From the NCBI GenBank assembly GCA_964401455.1, contig CAYNYI010000003.1, forward strand, positions 1 through 60,203: a DNA stretch of 60,203 nt, read 5' to 3'. The notes under the pieces were generated by a model that saw only the letters and a list, made by a program, of their open reading frames with translations, made no database searches and had not been told where the DNA came from. Position 1 is the stretch's first letter, and each line of letters opens with the position of its first letter. Made by a program: the position numbers and the translations under genes. This DNA comes from CAYNYI01 sp964401455. Its GTDB lineage: Bacteria > Fibrobacterota > OXYB2-FULL-49-7 > CAYNYI01. This document shows, one piece after another, positions 26,233-34,823 of this stretch.

Positions 26233-27645
26233 TTATTTTTCGGAAATTTGTTTTTTTTCTACGTGATCTAGAAATTCCAGGTAGTGATGGTTGATCTCTC
26301 CGTATTTTCCGACTATCATTTTAGCGCCGAATCTCACGAGAATCGTGTTAAAATCATACTGAAAGACCCTGCTGAAATTAAAGACAAGCGCGTCAAGAAA
26401 TATATTCAAACCGATTCTTAAACTGTCCGACATAGTGCGTCTGAAAGAATAAAATTTTTTATAAGCTTTAATCACTGCCCGCTGCAGTTTCAGAGGATTC
26501 ATGTTTTTGGGCCGAAACACGATGTACATGCCGTTATAATAATCCCAGTTTTTATGATAAAGTCTTTTCTGTTCTACAAGCATATCGTAGACCTGTGTGC
26601 CGGGAAAGGGTGTAAGGATCATGAACTGGAGTGTATCAATCTCGTGCTTTACCGCGAATTCGAGAGTTCTGTTTATTGTATCTAAAGTATCGTTATCTTC
26701 TCCGAACATAAACATCCCGTGAATATTTATTCCGTATTCATGGAATCTTCTTATTGCGTTCTCAATATCCGATATTGTCTGCGACTTTTTGTATGCTTTT
26801 AATGTTTCCTCTTCTATGGATTCAAATCCTATAAAAACACGTGAACATCCGGCGTCGCGCATTTTTTTCAGAAGTTCCGGCTTCTTTGCCAGATCCGCCC
26901 TTACCTGAGCGGACCAGGTTACAGGAACGTCTTCTTCGAGAAGTTTATCGTAAAGTTCCTCCGCTCTTCTTCTGTTTGCGGTAAGATTATCATCGTAAAA
27001 AAACACATTTCTTGTTTTAAAATGCTTAAGAGCGTTCTTTATCTCCCCTATTATACGGTCAGGGCTCTGTGTTCGGAATTTCTTTCCAAATATTTTTGTA
27101 ACAGTGCAGAAATTACAATCGAACGGGCATCCGCGCGAAGTCATTATCGGAATATAATCCATATTCTCTATGTTTTCCAGAAGCCCGTAATTTATCAGGG
27201 GCAGAGAATCAAGATTCTTGATATGGTTTCCGTATACCAGTTTATCCGTGATCTTTCCTTCGACAAGATCAAGAATTATTTCTTCGGCTTCTCCTGAGAT
27301 AACATGATCCGCCACCTCCAGAAACTCGTCCGAAAGAAGGGACGCGTGTATACCTCCGATCAATATTTTACTTGAGGGATAAAGCTGTCTTAATTGCCTG
27401 GCCAAAAGTTTGGCGCGGTTCGCGCTTACTGTAAGAGAGGTTATGCAGAATATATCAGCGTCAATTTCAAAAGGATCTATTCTTCTACCTAATACATTCT
27501 CATTGAGTATTCTTACATCATACCCGTTATTATGCAGTATGGTTCCAAGATAAAACGGCCCCATTAAAGGCAGTTTCATATAATTGTCAAATACATTGGC
27601 GCTATCGCCCAGCGGTTCTATAAATACAATGTTTTTATTCTTCAT
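26233..27645 (-). CDS. B12-binding radical SAM protein
   Basis: The 470-aa protein has two known parts. The N-terminal cobalamin-binding domain includes IEPLGDSANVFDNYMKLPLM, an opening typical of this class, and later ILIGGIHASLL and GEAEEIILDLVEG. The radical SAM domain carries TSRGCPFDCNFC (C-x3-C-x2-C), then FYDDNLTAN and FIGFESIEEETLKAYKK. The C-terminal part has LTPFPGTQVYDML, also characteristic. Such enzymes methylate or rearrange unreactive carbons; the substrate here is unknown. It overlaps the upstream membrane protein gene by 11 bases. Confidence 0.9.
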   Translation of the reverse strand: MKNKNIVFIEPLGDSANVFDNYMKLPLMGPFYLGTILHNNGYDVRILNENVLGRRIDPFEIDADIFCITSLTVSANRAKLLARQLRQLYPSSKILIGGIHASLLSDEFLEVADHVISGEAEEIILDLVEGKITDKLVYGNHIKNLDSLPLINYGLLENIENMDYIPIMTSRGCPFDCNFCTVTKIFGKKFRTQSPDRIIGEIKNALKHFKTRNVFFYDDNLTANRRRAEELYDKLLEEDVPVTWSAQVRADLAKKPELLKKMRDAGCSRVFIGFESIEEETLKAYKKSQTISDIENAIRRFHEYGINIHGMFMFGEDNDTLDTINRTLEFAVKHEIDTLQFMILTPFPGTQVYDMLVEQKRLYHKNWDYYNGMYIVFRPKNMNPLKLQRAVIKAYKKFYSFRRTMSDSLRIGLNIFLDALVFNFSRVFQYDFNTILVRFGAKMIVGKYGEINHHYLEFLDHVEKKQISEK

Positions 27646-28123
27646 TACCGGCCTTCTCTGATATCAGTATGCTGATACCTATCAATATAAAAACACTCCA
27701 CCAATATTCGCCTCCCAAAGCGCCGGTAATCAGAAAAACAAAAGAGACCGAAATAAGCAGTAAAGAAAGTAGTATATATTTTTTATGTTTTTTACAAAAA
27801 ATAAAAGCGGCCATAAAGGATATGCCCATAAAAAGAATAAAAAGCGGCCATAAAAAAGACATTGACGACCAGCTGGTAAAATTAAGATAAAGCGCAAACA
27901 GAGAAAAACATACAAGATATACCCCGGGAATCAGATAAAGCGCTTCTCTCCCCCCCCTTTTAATAAAAATACCTGTAAGACCGGCGCCCAGCATTGTCAC
28001 AAGCAGTGGCCAAAGTTTTGAAATAATACGGTATCCTGATATGACATCCAGGGCCGTAAGAAAGCCGACTATTATTAAAAGCAGAGCGAATCTTGTATTA
28101 GAATTCGGAGTTTTATTGGACAT
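27635..28123 (-). CDS. polytopic membrane protein (LiaI/DUF5668-like)
   Basis: The 162-aa protein is hydrophobic throughout, with about six short membrane helices. Its pattern, with FALLLIIVGFLTALDVI, KLWPLLVTMLGAGL, SFLWPLFILFMGISF and WWSVFILIGISILI, resembles the transmembrane units of LiaI/LiaF-like proteins, where a 'WPLL/WPLF' motif starts each pair. The family's role is linked to envelope-stress sensing in Gram-positive bacteria, but here it is only a structural resemblance. It overlaps the radical SAM gene, so the two are likely co-expressed. Confidence 0.65.
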   Translation of the reverse strand: MSNKTPNSNTRFALLLIIVGFLTALDVISGYRIISKLWPLLVTMLGAGLTGIFIKRGGREALYLIPGVYLVCFSLFALYLNFTSWSSMSFLWPLFILFMGISFMAAFIFCKKHKKYILLSLLLISVSFVFLITGALGGEYWWSVFILIGISILISEKAGNEE

Positions 28124-28321
28124 TTAAGTTTCCCTTTATACAGTTCCGGTTTAACCAATATCTAATGAAAATAAATGATATAATATTTTCATCAGAAAAT
28201 CAAAAAAAAATAAATCGGAATAAATCAGAATATTATACAAAATACAGCAGAAGCCCCCGGAATCCTTAAGAGCGTGTGCCAATGGAGTTTTCTATATCAG
28301 CGCTTTCCGGTTCTGATGTCT

Positions 28322-30613
28322 CTATCGCATTAAAATCATTTTAGATTCAAGAAATTTTTCGCCTGTTTTTACACGGACGACATAAACTCCCGCCGGTACC
28401 CCTGATGCGTCCCAGGTGTAACGGTATTCACTGGAAGATTTTTGTGATAACCGGTCTCGACCGGCAACTACCTGCATACGCCCTCTCGAATCATATATCC
28501 TGAGCCGGGGGCCGGCGTCTGCGTATATACCGGAAACGGTTATGACCGCAGACGGATTAAAAGGATTCGGCGACACAGTAATCCCGGGCTTCAAAGAGGC
28601 GACCGATCCCGCCCCTGAGGCCTCTACGGCGGTCTGATCCGGAGTATTGTCTATTTGTTTTACCGGCATCTCTCCGTAAAAAACATTATCATCATCGGGA
28701 TCGAAATCATAGAAAGCAGATCTTCCATCCTTCGAGAAAGAAGCATACATGCTGTCAACGGGCCAGCGTCCCCAGGGTGTTCCTATGCAATTTCTGAAGT
28801 CCTCCCAATTAACTGCTGAGCCGTTTACAAGATATTCTGAAGGTTCAGGAGGAGTGATAGACAGGACATCCCCCAAACAGGAAGTGTATGTATATGTGTT
28901 TCCGGAAACTGACACTGCGTTATCCTTTACATCGGTCTTAAAAGCGGAAAAAGAAGCATGCCTGTCTGAATCGGAAACTTCCCAAATTGTGACAGGCCAT
29001 TGCTCCGTAAATTTTCGGATAGTACCGCCGCCCGCGGAAGTCTGATAACTATGAGATCCTGAAAATACACCTACGGCGGAGTAAACGTCTTTTCCGCTTT
29101 CAGATGAATTTCTGAAAAACATCCACCGGCTGTCGGAAAAATCCGTTTCATCCATTCCGCCCGAATAAAAAAGAAAGGCATACCCGTTATCGGAATCCCC
29201 TGATTCATTATTGAAATAATTCATAAGCGCGCAGTCCTCATGCAGAACCCCTCTGCACAATCCACGCGGCCGGTGCCCTTCGGGTTCTGGAGAAGGCAGC
29301 AAACCAATTACAATGCCATCTTCGGTTCCTCCGGGAGAGTTTATCCAGAGCCCTCCCGGAATATCTTCACGATTGGTGTTATTCCGGAGTCTGAAACCGA
29401 GCGCATAATCCGGCTTTATCCATGTAGCCTCCGGCATAAAGACATCAGGTTCTGTATCAACAGTCCCGAAGCATTCTCTTATAAAATAGCCTTCTTCCGG
29501 AAAGCTGTTTGCCATATCGGTAAAAATACGGGGAAATTCCGGATGTGACGGATTATACTCACCGGTTACAAGCGCGGCAGTACCCCAGGAGTCAAATCCG
29601 TATCCGAAACAAGAAGAAGGGTCATAGAACTGGTTATCGAAAAATAAATAGGAGTTTGCCTGTTCCGCCCAGTGGCTGCGGAGTTCGGTATAATGATTTT
29701 CATGACGCGCATGCGCTCCGGTATAAAGACCTCTGAGATTTTCCGAAGCATAATCGGCAAGTATCAAATCTGCCATCATCTCGGCGTATTTTTTTGCCCA
29801 TTCTTCATCAACGGCTTCTCTTATAATAAGCAGGTCTCCGAGGTGTCCCTGAGAATAGTGCGAGTCTTTTTCTCCGGGGCCGAACCGCAAATGGAAATTA
29901 ACCGGACCTGAATAGTTCCAATGCCCGAAGGCTGTAAGCCATTCCATAAATGCGTTTAAAAAATAATGATAGTAATCATCGATTGTCTCAGAACTGTTCT
30001 TTACATCAAAAGTACCGTCGGGGGCGGAATATGTTTCCCCCGAATAAATTTGAGACAGCAAAAGACCGCATGCTATCCACTGCAGTTTATGGTTCCATGT
30101 TCCTCCGGCTTCATACGGGGTAATGCCGCCCGGCCATGGGTTGTAATCGCCAAGTCCGAAATTGAAAGGATTGCTGTGAAACACAAGATCCTGGAAAAAC
30201 CTCATCGATTCATCCGGATTACCGTTTCCGTCAAGAAGCTGCTCTTTTGTTTCGGCATAAAGATAATCTGAATCTCTGTATTTAAAATAACCCCAAAGGT
30301 ATCCAAAAGCATCCATATGATGGATTTCGATATCACCGTCATTATCAATGCCTTTACATTCATTAACAATGCCCTGATTAGCTTCGGCTACAAGGGAGTG
30401 GTCCGCCGAAAGCCCGGTCATCTCGGCTTTTCGTATTTTCATGAACTCTCTAACAACTTTATATTGGTCATATCCGTGCGTAAAAGAAATTAGACCTTCT
30501 ATCCAGTTAAGCGAGCGTGCCTCCCACTGTGACGCTGAGCATTTGTCGTCTATGAGGTCGGCTCCGCATGAAAACGACCATACCGCGAGAAAGATCCATA
30601 ACTTTTTAATCAT
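28322..30613 (-). CDS. secreted protein with T9SS-type C-terminal tail, possible carbohydrate-active
   Basis: The 763-aa protein has a signal peptide (MIKKLWIFLAVWSFSCGAD) and a large alpha-rich region with conserved-looking aromatic and His motifs (HKLQWIACGLLLSQIY, HARHENHYTELRSHW, FDNQFYDPSSCFGYGFD). The last 80 residues form a sorting tail: VSPNPFNPSAVITVSG, LRIYDSRGRM and GVPAGVYVVRVK. Such tails direct export by type IX secretion in the FCB group. The central fold resembles that of polysaccharide-degrading enzymes but no family was recognised, so enzyme activity is an inference. It overlaps the next T9SS gene by four bases. The stop codon is TAG. Confidence 0.7.
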   Translation of the reverse strand: MIKKLWIFLAVWSFSCGADLIDDKCSASQWEARSLNWIEGLISFTHGYDQYKVVREFMKIRKAEMTGLSADHSLVAEANQGIVNECKGIDNDGDIEIHHMDAFGYLWGYFKYRDSDYLYAETKEQLLDGNGNPDESMRFFQDLVFHSNPFNFGLGDYNPWPGGITPYEAGGTWNHKLQWIACGLLLSQIYSGETYSAPDGTFDVKNSSETIDDYYHYFLNAFMEWLTAFGHWNYSGPVNFHLRFGPGEKDSHYSQGHLGDLLIIREAVDEEWAKKYAEMMADLILADYASENLRGLYTGAHARHENHYTELRSHWAEQANSYLFFDNQFYDPSSCFGYGFDSWGTAALVTGEYNPSHPEFPRIFTDMANSFPEEGYFIRECFGTVDTEPDVFMPEATWIKPDYALGFRLRNNTNREDIPGGLWINSPGGTEDGIVIGLLPSPEPEGHRPRGLCRGVLHEDCALMNYFNNESGDSDNGYAFLFYSGGMDETDFSDSRWMFFRNSSESGKDVYSAVGVFSGSHSYQTSAGGGTIRKFTEQWPVTIWEVSDSDRHASFSAFKTDVKDNAVSVSGNTYTYTSCLGDVLSITPPEPSEYLVNGSAVNWEDFRNCIGTPWGRWPVDSMYASFSKDGRSAFYDFDPDDDNVFYGEMPVKQIDNTPDQTAVEASGAGSVASLKPGITVSPNPFNPSAVITVSGIYADAGPRLRIYDSRGRMQVVAGRDRLSQKSSSEYRYTWDASGVPAGVYVVRVKTGEKFLESKMILMR

Positions 30614-32559
30614 TTTATCAATACCATTCTTTTATTAAAACTGTGTCTTGAATTTCCGTTTAAACGAGTCTCTACAACGGCCATATAAACTCCTGCAGGC
30701 ATCCCGGCCGCATCCCAGATATAACTGCGGCGAACACCGGAGATTGCCCCGGCGGCTATATTCGGACGTGCCGCAATCCGGCCCCGTGAATCATATATGC
30801 AAAATTCCGGACTAACGCCGGCAGGTATCCCGGAGACTGTTATAACCGTAGAAGGATTAAAAGGGTTAGGACTGACATTTATTACAGCATCCCGGTTTGC
30901 ACGGTGTAAAGACTCTTTTATGTTAACACTTCCGCTCCCTGTTTCCACCGCGCCGATATCCCAGACGCTGCCAACACCGCGCAGGGTAGTAACAAAAGAA
31001 TCATTTACCGGCAAAGTTGAGAAATCCGTGCCCGGTATAAGCGCCGTACTGTCAAAACCGGATCCTGGATCCAGCCCCGCATCTATGAGCACAGAACCTG
31101 CCTGCGGTATAACATCGCTGAATGAGGGCGGCCCGGAAATATCTCTCCAGCCGGAAGACTTAGATAAAACAGGATCTCCTGTTACCATAGAATTGTCCCA
31201 GGGAAAAGGAACGGTCTCATTACCCCCGAAAAAATGATTATATTCTATCGTCCATGTGGAGCTGGTAGCGACATCCATATCCCAGACATATTGCGCGGAA
31301 AGGTCGTACATTATATAGGAATTATTAAAAATCCTTCCGTCCGCTACATCATTTTTATCTTTGAACCAAATTGGATAGTCGCAGTCAATAAAGGTATTAT
31401 TGTAGATATACAGCTTACCGTATTGTGCGGCCGCAGCTCCATCCTCGCAGCCCGTGCAGATATCCATACCCCTTTCGCGGCCGATTATTATGTTACCGTA
31501 ATAATGCTGCTCTCCGTTTCTGTTATCGCCGCCGTCATATTCGTCCATAATAAAAAAGCCCTGCCCCTTATATGGTTTATCGCCTGTTGGCCCTCCGTGA
31601 TATGACCGCCCCTCAGAAGTTGTGAAGATAAGGTTATGGCGTATATAAGCCAGTCCGAGGTCCCAGTATCTTGGCTGACAGTGGATAGCAGTAAAACGGG
31701 TATCACCTATCAGATTGAATTCTATTATTGTAGGAGTCGCACCGTTGTCATGGGGGCTACGGCCCGAACCGCTGGCAATACCCTCTCCAAAACTGTGGTG
31801 GACATAGTTATAACGCACCTGATTGCCCCATATTACAGGATATTGCCCCTCGGGCTGCTCAAGACCTATGGCGTTTCCCCATAAATCCTGATATCCGAAT
31901 TCATAAGCGCGCTGTACATAGGCCACTTCGTTATATTCAATAATATTTTCGCTTGTGCCATAGGCGTCGCCCGGCCCCTGATTATGGAGACCTCCACCTC
32001 CCAGTTGGTGAAAATAGCAATAACGAATTATATGCTTCCCGCTTCCCGAAAGAATACCAATACCGTTTGCAAAATGTCCAGTTATCTCAAGATTGTATAT
32101 TCTGGCACCGTCTGCCTGAAGAGAAATTATATTGTCGGTCTTATGTCTTCCGCCTCCTGAAAAACAATCGGTCGACCAGGAGGTAACAGGCCCTTGGAAA
32201 CATGGCTTATTACCTTCACCGTAAGCGTCAAAAAATACAGTACCTCTCTTTGTACGAATTACAGCGTCTTGGCTGGAGGACCATGAGGTTATTCTGGAAC
32301 CGGCGCCATTCGTAATAGGCGACGAAGCATCCCATTCGTCTCCACGGTCAAAATACAGATAAACGGTATCATCAGAAGCCATCGCGTCCAGTATATCCTG
32401 GACCTTGTTTAAAGAGCGGCACGGAGAACTTTCGGTACAAGGATTAGCATCGTCACCACGCGGATTCCCTGTATTATCATCTGAGAAATAATATTCTTTT
32501 AAAGAAGCGAATGAAGACCAGCTTATCATAAATAATAGGAATACAAATTTTCCTGACAT
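30610..32559 (-). CDS. secreted right-handed beta-helix protein with T9SS-type tail
   Basis: The start is set at the ATG at 32559 (MSGKFVFLLFMISWSSFAS), because GGGAGG lies right before it and a signal peptide follows; upstream in-frame codons lack both. The 649-aa product begins EYYFSDDNTGNPRGDDANPC, the usual opening of parallel beta-helix enzymes with a PCRSLNKVQDIL-type segment. It contains repeated helix rungs (YCYFHQLGGGGLHN, NIIEYNEVAYV, VRYNYVHHSFGEG) and ends with a choice-of-anchor-Q-like segment (IDAGLDPGSGF, DIGAVE). A T9SS tail follows (VSPNPFNPSTVITVSG, IYDSRGR). A polysaccharide lyase or hydrolase role is likely. Confidence 0.85.
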   Translation of the reverse strand: MSGKFVFLLFMISWSSFASLKEYYFSDDNTGNPRGDDANPCTESSPCRSLNKVQDILDAMASDDTVYLYFDRGDEWDASSPITNGAGSRITSWSSSQDAVIRTKRGTVFFDAYGEGNKPCFQGPVTSWSTDCFSGGGRHKTDNIISLQADGARIYNLEITGHFANGIGILSGSGKHIIRYCYFHQLGGGGLHNQGPGDAYGTSENIIEYNEVAYVQRAYEFGYQDLWGNAIGLEQPEGQYPVIWGNQVRYNYVHHSFGEGIASGSGRSPHDNGATPTIIEFNLIGDTRFTAIHCQPRYWDLGLAYIRHNLIFTTSEGRSYHGGPTGDKPYKGQGFFIMDEYDGGDNRNGEQHYYGNIIIGRERGMDICTGCEDGAAAAQYGKLYIYNNTFIDCDYPIWFKDKNDVADGRIFNNSYIMYDLSAQYVWDMDVATSSTWTIEYNHFFGGNETVPFPWDNSMVTGDPVLSKSSGWRDISGPPSFSDVIPQAGSVLIDAGLDPGSGFDSTALIPGTDFSTLPVNDSFVTTLRGVGSVWDIGAVETGSGSVNIKESLHRANRDAVINVSPNPFNPSTVITVSGIPAGVSPEFCIYDSRGRIAARPNIAAGAISGVRRSYIWDAAGMPAGVYMAVVETRLNGNSRHSFNKRMVLIK

Positions 32560-32626
32560 AATTATCCTCCCGACAGATATTTTATTTTTCGGCCATCTAG
32601 CAGCACAGGCCGTATTTATATGAAAT

Positions 32627-32674
32627 ATTATACATAAATTTAGTGCAAATTTCGTGATAAATTGTAGAAATTTC
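32627..32674 (-). promoter_or_regulatory. candidate AraC-type operator and promoter of the secreted-protein operon
   Basis: Read on the minus strand, two copies of GAAATTT (32668-32674 and 32647-32653) sit on the same face, exactly 21 bases apart. Their flanks match partly (GTGAAATTTCTAC and CACGAAATTTGCAC). Fourteen bases after the second copy is a TATAAT -10 box (32627-32632) with no good -35 box. Paired half-sites 21 bp apart next to a promoter with no -35 are typical of AraC-family activation. The regulator is encoded just upstream. Confidence 0.5.
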
Positions 32675-32741
32675 ACTGATTTTTTCCGTGATCTGTTGAT
32701 CTTTAACGGAGATTTTATGGATTTCAGGGTTTTTGGCGGGT

Positions 32742-32766
32742 AAAAAATGCCAGGCACCTTTGGTGC
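32742..32766 (-). terminator. probable intrinsic terminator of the AraC-type regulator gene
   Basis: On the minus strand GCACC and GGTGC form a short stem (32754-32766, three-base loop), then CTGGCA leads to a run of six T (32742-32747). It begins 18 bases after the regulator stop and separates it from the secreted-protein operon. Confidence 0.4.
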
Positions 32767-32783
32767 AGCTACAGCAAAAATAT

Positions 32784-34814
32784 CTATACAATTTTCCTTC
32801 TCCGGTATTCAGAAGGGGTAAGCCCCTCCGATTTACGAAACTGCCGGACAAAATGCTCAAGAGTGCCGAAACCCGAATCAAATGCAATATCTGTAATTTT
32901 GCGGTCAGGATTTTTTAAAAGAAGCTCCTTAGCTTTTTCTATACGGACGCTGTTAACAAACTCATTCAGCTTGTACCCGGTTTCCTCTTTAAATATCCGG
33001 CTTAGATAATCGGAACTTAAACCAAACTCCTTCCCGATATTCTCGAGCACCATCTTTGCCTGGTCATGAACATTTTCTCTGATATAGTCCGCGATCCTCC
33101 TGGAGCGTTCCGGAAAAACGGGTTTCTCTGCCATTCTTCTCCTGATGCTGCTGTATAAAACCAGGGCCGTCCCTGCTAAAGCCGCAGCGCATAGAACAAA
33201 GACAAAAATAAAATACTTTTCGAAAAAGCCCCGGTCATCTATAAAAACGATATTACCCCATTCACTGGGATTTCCGCTGCCGGATTCTATTCCGCTCCAG
33301 CTGCTCATGGCCGCGTCCCCGTTCTGAGAATCAACATCAATTATCATCATATCAAAACCGCAGGACTTTCCTGCTGCCGCATTTTCGCCTATATATTCCC
33401 TGTCTATAGTAAAAAGTACAGAATAGCCCTTTTTATTTCTCTTAACAATCGTTTTAAAAAGGCTGTCCGGATTAAGATACCTCCTGTAAACCCCGTTTCT
33501 GTAATCCTGCTCAAGCGCGGCAAAAGTTCCGTTAACCGAAACCGTAAACTGCCTGTCTTTTTCTTCTTTTAATACATTATGATCGTGGTCGGGATCAAAA
33601 TAAAGGCAGACCGCGTCACCTTCCCATATATTGCCGTCCTGGGGTGGCGCAATAACATTTTCATCTTCTATACGAACTTTAATATATATACTGTCTTTAT
33701 CCCAACGGCTTTCAAAAAAGACTTTGTTGTTGCCGGAAATAAAACTCTCCCGCGTTTTTTCCGGGTTTTTCCTGTAGCAATAAAATTCCCGATTACTGAG
33801 CGACTTGTTTCTGTCTATGGCAATAAACTTTTGTTTTCCGCCTGCAAAAGAATTTACAAGGCCGGAAGAATCCTCAATATCGCAATGAAAAGATACATAC
33901 CAAGGATCCTGGTCAGGTATAGACGCACAGCTCCAGACAAACTCCCAGGGCGGATAATTTGCCTTTCCGATCAGGTGGTCCCCGACCTTATTCCAGTCTG
34001 AATCAAGAAAGCTTCCGTAGAAGCGGACCTCTTTTATATTCTTGCTTTCAACTTCCGCGGAAAGCATAACCCGGTCCGAATTTATTACGCTTGTAGATTT
34101 TGGAGAAATCATTCTGCCGGCCGGCAATTTCCGATACTCCGAAACTTTTTTTTCAAGTGAAGGTATACTGAGGTCCTTAAAGCGGGCTACCGCCTTATGG
34201 CGGCCGCTGCCCGAGACAAAGAAACCTGCCAGCGGTTTCTCATTACCCGAAATCATGCGGCATATACCGAGTAATTCTTTTTTTCCGCCGCTTCTTATAA
34301 CATAAGCTTCGGAAATCTTATCATATGATTTTATTTCAAGAACTAAAGGAAGATCATAACGTTTGCTGCCGCATATCAAGGCGTCTGCGGTTTCATCAAA
34401 TGCGGAATCAGGGTAACTGAAATATTTTTCGCCTATGGTCTTCTCATGGCTTTTTCCGCCGCGTTTTTCCCTGGAAAGGACCGTAAGTCCGCCCCGCGCT
34501 GTTATTGAAACATTTAAAAAGGCGGCCGAGTCTCCGGCTCCGGCTCTGTGCATAATCCCGCATGAAGAGTATTCACCCGGAAGACGAGCAGAGTCAATCC
34601 TCACAGACATAGAAAACGGGCGGGAGACTTCCGAAGCATAAAAAGCGAACTTGTCGGAGAAAATATTGTCTCTGAGATATCCGCCGGATTTAATCGAGAT
34701 TCCGTCGGGATCTTCCGATACCCGTGCCTCCAGATCATCGGAAGTTTCTATAAGGTCATAACTTCCGTAAGAAATAGAAAACAATGCTGCAATAATAAGT
34801 ATAAGAAAAACCAT
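32784..34814 (-). CDS. membrane-spanning CBM9-AraC regulator
   Basis: The 676-aa protein joins a periplasmic sensor to a cytoplasmic DNA-binding domain. A hydrophobic N-terminus (MVFLILIIAALFSISYG) precedes a beta-rich region, then a CBM9-like domain (about 340-527: SRWDKDSIYIKVRIEDENVI, WEGDAVCLYFDPDHDHN, VLFTIDREYIGE). A single membrane helix follows (about 533-557: FVFVLCAAALAGTALVLYSS). The C-terminal 107 residues are an AraC pair of helix-turn-helix motifs (GLSSDYLSRIFKEETGYKL, ITDIAFDSGFGTLEHFVRQF). It most likely senses a carbohydrate and activates the two secreted-protein genes downstream. No kinase partner is needed in this layout. Confidence 0.85.
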   Translation of the reverse strand: MVFLILIIAALFSISYGSYDLIETSDDLEARVSEDPDGISIKSGGYLRDNIFSDKFAFYASEVSRPFSMSVRIDSARLPGEYSSCGIMHRAGAGDSAAFLNVSITARGGLTVLSREKRGGKSHEKTIGEKYFSYPDSAFDETADALICGSKRYDLPLVLEIKSYDKISEAYVIRSGGKKELLGICRMISGNEKPLAGFFVSGSGRHKAVARFKDLSIPSLEKKVSEYRKLPAGRMISPKSTSVINSDRVMLSAEVESKNIKEVRFYGSFLDSDWNKVGDHLIGKANYPPWEFVWSCASIPDQDPWYVSFHCDIEDSSGLVNSFAGGKQKFIAIDRNKSLSNREFYCYRKNPEKTRESFISGNNKVFFESRWDKDSIYIKVRIEDENVIAPPQDGNIWEGDAVCLYFDPDHDHNVLKEEKDRQFTVSVNGTFAALEQDYRNGVYRRYLNPDSLFKTIVKRNKKGYSVLFTIDREYIGENAAAGKSCGFDMMIIDVDSQNGDAAMSSWSGIESGSGNPSEWGNIVFIDDRGFFEKYFIFVFVLCAAALAGTALVLYSSIRRRMAEKPVFPERSRRIADYIRENVHDQAKMVLENIGKEFGLSSDYLSRIFKEETGYKLNEFVNSVRIEKAKELLLKNPDRKITDIAFDSGFGTLEHFVRQFRKSEGLTPSEYRRRKIV

Positions 34815-34823
34815 ATTTATTAA

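Noticed and set aside
28165..28192. Inverted repeat ATGAAAATA/TATTTTCAT
   Set aside because: Only 9 bp, wholly A/T-rich, with no follow-on T-run; expected by chance in such sequence.
32560..32757. 66-codon N-terminal extension of the beta-helix gene
   Set aside because: It lacks a ribosome-binding site and the signal peptide begins at 32559, which has GGGAGG before it. The extension also covers the candidate promoter.
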